64,000 nt of DNA from Aquanectria penicillioides (taxonomy: Eukaryota > Ascomycota > Sordariomycetes > Hypocreales > Nectriaceae), in the NCBI GenBank assembly GCA_003415625.1, contig PYIU01000006.1:806001-870000 (forward strand), in the 5' to 3' direction. A program made the position numbers and the translations under genes. This document shows positions 58,440-64,000 of the stretch, piece by piece (position 1 is the stretch's first letter; every line of letters starts with the position of its first letter). The notes beneath the pieces were generated by a model, which searched no databases, had not been told where the DNA came from, and worked only from the letters and a program-made list of their open reading frames with translations.

Positions 58440-59832
58440 GGTCAGAGATTGATCATCCAGTTGCTGCCAGTAACTAGAAAAGAATGGGATGAGCATTGTG
58501 AAGTCTTTGCGAAGGGCTCGGCCCTTTTTATCCTTAGCCACCCCTGTTCTTTCCTCCGTCGCTTTGAGTAGACTACAGGTCGGATTCGCGTGTATCCACA
58601 CTTGTTTCTTGCAAGAATTCTAGGCTCTGTATAGGTCCAACCACTCAGTTGGTAGAGTAACACAGCTTTGACTAGCTATAGAACCCCACACTTGGCAAGT
58701 CAACCCCAGCTTCCGAGGCGCGGAAAAGTGCGGGGGAAAGATCGACTAGACTGTATTCTGATGGAATGAGGGGACACGATCGGTATAGTATTCGGGATTG
58801 CGAAGACACTGGACGGATTTGAAACCGAATGGAGGATAAGATTCCGTTACTGAAGAAGATGATTCGATAGGGTGGTTAGTGGGAGCTTTGACTCTCGCTC
58901 CAACGAAAGAAATTAGACTTGCCCAAAGCAGTCATGCATGCGACGATTATTACCTCACGGGGTGGGGCAAGTCCAGGCTCAAATATCCCGAGGTAAACTT
59001 GGAATAGGGGAGATTTCTGGGAAAAGTTTGAAATATGGCCGTGTTTTAAGAGACAGCGTCTGTGTCCTAGCGCCAATTCGTTCTGAATGCCGGTCTCGAA
59101 TACCGACCAACAAAACAGGCGGCCCAAGGCTTCCCCCCGCGCATGTTGAACCCACGTGACACCCGGCGACGCGAACAACAAACCCTACGCGTCCTGAAGC
59201 AGCCTACGGGATCGTAGCGAGCAGCAAACCTCATACTACTCATGGAAGGAGTAGGCGAATCATTTGGGGATAAAACGTGTATGATAATGTGCCATAGTTT
59301 CCTAGTCTAGTCTTGCTCTCCATCATAGAATTGATTAGTTAGCTCGCATCCAGTAATTGGACTCATCTTTGCTTGGTTGCTCTTTCTGATGCTCATGCTT
59401 GTAGCTTTCTACAGCGCAAGACTATTACCCTAAACTAAATCATATGCCGCTTTCTAATGTTCGAAAGAGGTGTATCACATACATCACATCTTAGCTTAAG
59501 AATCAAATATAGCATTAAGGGCTAGCTTGGGCTTTCATTTAGGCGACGATTGAACTCTAGTCTTCCATGAACCTCGTAGCCAAAAATGACCACAATCTCT
59601 CGTCGTCTAGCGCAGGCCTGTCTCAATTCGTGATATTCCACAGAAAGTTTCAGCATCAGCTAGGACAAAAAAAAAGGACGTGGGGGATAATTCGGAGCTC
59701 CATTCCATCGGCTCATGTTGCCGAGCATAGTATTTATACTTAATATGAAAAGTAACAATGTCTATTAGTGTTCGACAATGAATCAATCCGACAGAGAAAG
59801 CTTGATAATTGTTTCATCCATTGTTAGAACAA

Positions 59833-60221
59833 GTGCTATTTTGTTCGTAGGAAGGGTGACACCTTAACTTAAAACACACACCCTGATCAGAGCTATTGGG
59901 TATAGGGTATGCTGACAATGACCTCGTCTGTCAGCACAGCTGGGCATCTGCGAACTACCCAATTGTGTGTGTGTGGTAAAGCATCTGATTAAATGCTTTT
60001 AGTGGCAAGGCAATCATAAAAATAAAGACAAAGACAAGGAATTCGTGTAAAGATTAGACCTAGCTATAAAAATAGGACAATTGGCCAAAATAAATATTTT
60101 AAAAATCATAATGAATTGGAGAGTTCTGCCTGTCATTCTATCAATCCTCTAGTGGCCCCTTTTATCTTCCTCGGCTAAGGTCACAGCCACCTTGGCCCAC
60201 ATACCCTAGGCCACCAACTCA
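59833..60221 (+). repeat. Dispersed repeat, copy B
   Basis: Same orientation as copy A (25610-25935), with a short insertion near 59886-59921 and extra bases in a TG run. Shared blocks run to CTCGGCTAAGGTCACAG and GGCCACCAAC. Differences are largely transitions on both strands, as RIP would leave. It is more AT-rich than copy A, with TAAATATTTTAAAAATCATAA inserted or mutated in the middle. Confidence 0.75.
59910..59936. repeat. Inverted repeat inside repeat copy B
   Basis: TGCTGACA (59910-59917) and TGTCAGCA (59929-59936) are perfect inverted partners separated by 11 bases. Copy A has only the right arm (GTCAGCA), so the left arm comes with the insertion specific to copy B. Confidence 0.5.
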
Positions 60222-63116
60222 CTATGTTTGGAAATAACTAATATTTCTAGGAATCAGATGGATTTTCTCCAGTAACAATTTTAGTCTTCGTGGATACACT
60301 ATGTGCCATTACCGTGAAGAGCTGGATAGAAGCGAGTGGGGTTGCAGTGGTCTCATGTCTAGATATCTCATTGGAGGTCATCTCATTGAAACTTGCTCCC
60401 AAAACTTTGCCAAAAATATATAACTACGTATATTTCGAAATTTATTGATTTCATCAATATTTCATCAATATTACTCTTGAGACACCAAACCAACAATCAT
60501 ATCTCGTGTCATCTTCAAGTGACTCTAGCCAAGACCCATAACCGACGTGACTGGAACGAACGAACGCGTGATCCTAGCCACCTTCTCAAGCCTTATTTGC
60601 CCCTTTACCAATACCATTTCCATCCAAGGACAAACACACGTCTCCACCCCTACGATCAATGAAACCTTTCTATTTATAATGGATTTCGGTTAAAGTCTTC
60701 ATGGACTCTTAAAATCTCAGAAACCTCAGGAGGGTATGATCAGAGTCCGGACGAGGTGTTTCACTCGTGATACTCTGTCCAGACCTGGCCACATCATTGA
60801 AATATATTGTAAAATATGTAGAGAGATGCTAGAAAGATTTTCCAATACTAGTGTACTGTTTATTCACACATCGGTTTCAACGCTGGATGGGCAACTTGCA
60901 CCGAGAGAGGCTAAAATCAGCATACGATATTGTTCGAAACCACCTACATGCTACATGACAAGTGACGCGGAGCTTGCATGGCTCGTCGAATGGTGGAGCC
61001 TTAACAACCTGTCTGCTGTTATTAGCTCGTCACTTGGTCTCCCATTAGAAAACATTTAGCTCCACCTTTGTGCACAGCTACCTTGGGGAAACCACTGTTA
61101 AGAAACATCAAGGGCTTGGGCCGTCATTGCATCGCTGCCGACATACTCTCCTGGTTTATATGAAATTGGATCATCTTTGATCTGTTTTTCTCTAGCGGTG
61201 TTAGCTATTTCTAATTCTTTAGGGCTAGAAAATGCCGAAAGCGGAACACGTCATCAACCGAACGATTGGGTCCTGATAGATGTCGATACAGCACCTTCCT
61301 TGCTAAATCTATAGCTGATGAGTGGGTTTATTGGGGGAGGGAAGGGGGATGTGAGTAAACATGTTGGAGAAGCACACAGTCTGGAAAAGTTAGTTGAAGA
61401 AGCGATTTTCAATTACAGCGGACACTGCGGTCATATACTGGAGGATACAGATATATACTGGGAGATGGCTAAAAAGCCCATGAAAGAGGGAGATCCTGGT
61501 GCTCCGGATTCCAGCCCATGATGATGGCATCTACTTTAACGAAGAATATTGAGATTATCGTGCCTCAAAAGGATCCTAGCCCCCGCTGCTGCTAGATTTC
61601 CCGCAGGATTTATATCCTAGCAATGCTGTACTATCTTCCAACCACAAGCTACCAAGAACTAGCATGTCTAGATCCTCTCACACGCTGAGCTTGACGTTTT
61701 GTTCCCAATCACACTGCCTCGGATGCTTAACCCTGCCTAGGTAGAGGAAGTGGCATAGGATGCAAAGTTGTGCAGTAAAAGCACATGCAACCGGTCAGGG
61801 AGCGGCCGAGAAGAGAAGGGCACCCTGTTCGCCTATGATATCCTGGCTTCCGCACATACCAGTGGGATGGTTGACCGGCAGGGGTGTTGGTGTTTCTCGG
61901 AACAACACCATATATCTGCTCTGTTGGTTTCATGCAAGCTCTCGGAAATATTTTTATGCCACTTGCTGACTCGAAAATAATTAGTCGCCAACGTGCTACT
62001 CATGTATATCACTTGACCACAAATCAGGTTATTCAGCCTTGGACTCTCTCTTGGCAGACCCAAGCTCTTTGAAAACCTTCTTCTAAAAACCCGCCGGTAT
62101 CACTCCATTCTGGGTCTGTGGTCCGGCTATCAAGCGGGGCCGGCGCTTCGACTTGCCGTCATTGCGACTCGCTCGGACGACGGCGATCTCATTGCCGCGG
62201 TTATTGACCAAGGTTGCGGTCACACAATCTCCAGCCTCATGGCTCATTCAGACGCAGCTGCGAGAAATATTGGCCTCCTCCCGCGCGCGCCGGTTCGCGA
62301 ATAAGTTGGTTGAGGCCCAAAGGCCCGAGCCAGCACCCTGTATCGGGCCATGGACATGAAGCGTCTGGAGTCGTCAAGGACAACCGGCCGCAATAGAGCC
62401 ATAACAGGGCCGAATACCCCAGCGGGGAAACGGCGCATTCTCTGGATTCAGCGAATGCTCGTGAGGCACTTCGCCCACAATACACATCCCCCAGATCCAC
62501 TCGGCAGTTGGAGCCCATCACGGGAACTACAGACCCTGGCTCTTTGACCTCTGGCAAAATATCGGCAGCTCGGTTCTTCAACGGCCGTATTTGAACAGTG
62601 GAGCCCCGAATGCCCCGCGATCGTCTTCCCCGTCTCCATGATATCATGACGGCGCTCCACAGAGGCCCCTCCAATTGACCCGGCGTTGTCACCGGCGAAG
62701 CATCATTATGGGAGCCATCACGAGTCAGCTGGGCTGCGGGCAGGCCCCCCCCAGGGACCGTCGTGAACTGCAGCTAGGCATAGAACTCGGGGTTTGCCCG
62801 GTCCGGTCCAGGGTTCCACCAAGATATGGCAGCAACCCACACTTTGAAAAATCCAGTGCGGAATTATTGTCATACCATTAAGCTCTTCGAATCCCCCATA
62901 TTCTCCGCAATTACCCCGCACGAGCTAGTTCTAGCTTAACCACGCCGTGATTATGGAGACAAGACGGGTGTTGACCCCAAAATGCGGTGGGGCCAGTGTC
63001 ATTCAACCATCACGAGAGCTGGGATGACGAGGGCAGCTTCGGCCAAGTTGGAGAGTGGGCATCGGAGAACGCATTGAGAATTGGAGTTTTGGAGAAATTC
63101 GCCGCGCTTTTGTGAA

Positions 63117-63124
63117 TATAAAAA
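63117..63124 (+). promoter_or_regulatory. TATA box of the GH3 gene
   Basis: TATAAAAA, 84-91 bp before the ATG at 63208, in a normal position for a highly inducible fungal gene. GTGGGG about 230 bp before the ATG could be a CreA site, though single sites carry little weight. Confidence 0.55.
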
Positions 63125-63207
63125 GGCAACGATGAGACGTCATTGCCAATGGGTTTCCCTACGCACAGCTCAAGCCTTCGCTCAGATCCCTAGAGCCTCA
63201 AGTCATC

Positions 63208-64000
63208 ATGGCCTCTGTTCTATCTCTGTTCGTCTCCGGCCTGCTTGCAGCGTCTGCTGTCAACGGCCAATCCTATGATGCCAGCGCCCGAGATGAAGAT
63301 GCCTTCAGTTATGTTCAGCCCCTGAACACTACTATCCTCGGACCCTATGGCCACTCTCCCGCAGTCCTTCCATCCCGTATGTGTTCAATTGTGTTTAGAA
63401 GTCAACAATACAACAATCGACTAACATTTTTCTGCAGCCAACGCCACCGGAAATGGCTGGGAAGCTGCCTTCAAGAAGGCAAAGGCCTTCGTGGCCAAGC
63501 TCACCCTCGATGAGAAGGCCGACATGGTTACGGGTACTCCCGGACCCTGTGTCGGCAACATCATCGCCATCCCTCGTCTTGGCTTCAACGGCCTCTGTCT
63601 CCATGATGGTCCCCTCGCGATCCGAGTCGCCGACTACGCTAGTGTCTTCTCCGCTGGTGTCTCTGCTGCGTCCACGTGGGACAAGGATATCCTGTACGAG
63701 AGAGGATATGCCATGGGCAAGGAGTTCAGGGCAAAGGGAGCCCACATTCTTCTCGGACCGGTTGCAGGTCCTCTTGGCCGCTCTGCATACTCGGGCCGAA
63801 ACTGGGAGGGCTTCTCGCCCGACCCATACCTGACTGGCGTTGCCATGTACGAGACCATCAAGGGCCACCAGGACGCCGGTGTCCAGGCTACTGCTAAGCA
63901 CTTCATCGGAAACGAGCAGGAGACTCAGCGAAACCCCACCTTCGACTCCAATGGCACTATCACCGACGTTATCCAGGAGGCCATCTCGTCCAACATCGAT
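63208..64000 (+). CDS. GH3 beta-glucosidase, N-terminal part
   Basis: Cut by the window edge. Exons 63208-63376 and 63438 onward; intron GTATGT, CTAAC, GCAG. The signal peptide MASVLSLFVSGLLAASAVNG leads into an extracellular domain. Motifs: KLTLDEKADMVTGTPGPCVG, IPRLGFNGLCLHDGPLAIR, FSAGVSAASTWDKDILYERG, LGPVAGPLGRSAYSGRNWEG and KHFIGNEQE (the KHF motif). This order is the GH3 N-terminal barrel; the catalytic Asp nucleophile and second domain lie beyond 64000. Such enzymes cleave cellobiose and short beta-glucans to glucose. Confidence 0.93.

Larger units (their letters stand above)
58440..63207. other. 4.8 kb gene-poor, AT-rich region
   Basis: No intact gene is supported. It begins with the esterase promoter and holds repeat copy B (59833-60221) and a short hairpin (59910-59936). 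Plus frames at 60736-61059 and 61318-61521 have no recognisable domain. A minus frame at 62083-62247 (MSHEAGDCVTATLVNNRGNE to VIPAGF) looks somewhat protein-like but has a stop directly upstream and no partner exon. The last 200 bp is the GH3 promoter. Confidence 0.5.

Noticed and set aside
58634..58660. tRNA-like D-arm (CTCAGTTGGTAGAGTAAC)
   Set aside because: No anticodon arm, T-arm or B-box follows, and the acceptor ends do not pair. Treated as chance or a very old fragment.
62083..62247. 54-aa minus frame (MSHEAGDCVTATLV...) as a gene
   Set aside because: Stop codon directly upstream, no joinable exon and no recognised family. Only noted in the region description.

Overview
The window is nuclear DNA of a filamentous ascomycete (Pezizomycotina, most likely a Sordariomycete). 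The evidence is: short introns (about 42-150 nt) with GT donors, CTAAC-type branch sites and AG acceptors in most genes; a typical fungal gene set (Zn2Cys6 regulator, PDR-type ABC pump, JEN1 carboxylate transporter, tannase-family esterase, GH3 glucosidase); and a diverged dispersed repeat pair whose differences look like RIP. Species cannot be named from the sequence alone. No rRNA, tRNA or CRISPR was found.

Layout. 0.6-7.1 kb: a WD40/inositol-polyphosphate 5-phosphatase and a Sec14/PDR16-type lipid transfer protein. 8.9-10.9 kb: a small secreted cysteine-rich protein and a decayed paralogue that has lost its ATG and C-terminus. 12.6-24.7 kb: housekeeping block with a BCS1-like AAA ATPase, the TRAPP subunit Trs31, an F-box-like protein, two poorly supported minus-strand genes and a full-length CAND1. 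24.7-36.5 kb: mostly gene-poor DNA around a JEN1 monocarboxylate transporter. 36.5-43.2 kb: a secreted-type FMN alpha-hydroxy acid oxidase, a DUF1857 protein, an ACC-synthase-like aminotransferase and a UPF0303 protein. 43.6-53.8 kb: a co-oriented Zn2Cys6 regulator, PDR ABC transporter and flavin monooxygenase, a plausible detoxification or efflux module. 53.8-58.4 kb: decayed fragments, an amino-acid permease pseudogene and a feruloyl esterase/tannase. 58.4-63.2 kb: gene-poor, AT-rich, repeat-bearing DNA. 63.2 kb to the end: the start of a GH3 beta-glucosidase.

Gene models were rebuilt by joining exons by hand. Two otherwise intact genes (CAND1 and the DUF1857 gene) are each broken by one missing C in a five-C run. 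Two such breaks of the same kind suggest homopolymer consensus errors. The permease, by contrast, carries stops, a large internal deletion and no start, so it looks like a true pseudogene.

Functional themes are lactate/pyruvate uptake and alpha-hydroxy acid oxidation (JEN1 plus the FMN oxidase), xenobiotic oxidation and export (regulator, FMO and PDR pump), and plant cell-wall breakdown (feruloyl esterase and beta-glucosidase). These groupings are inferred from position and family, not shown.
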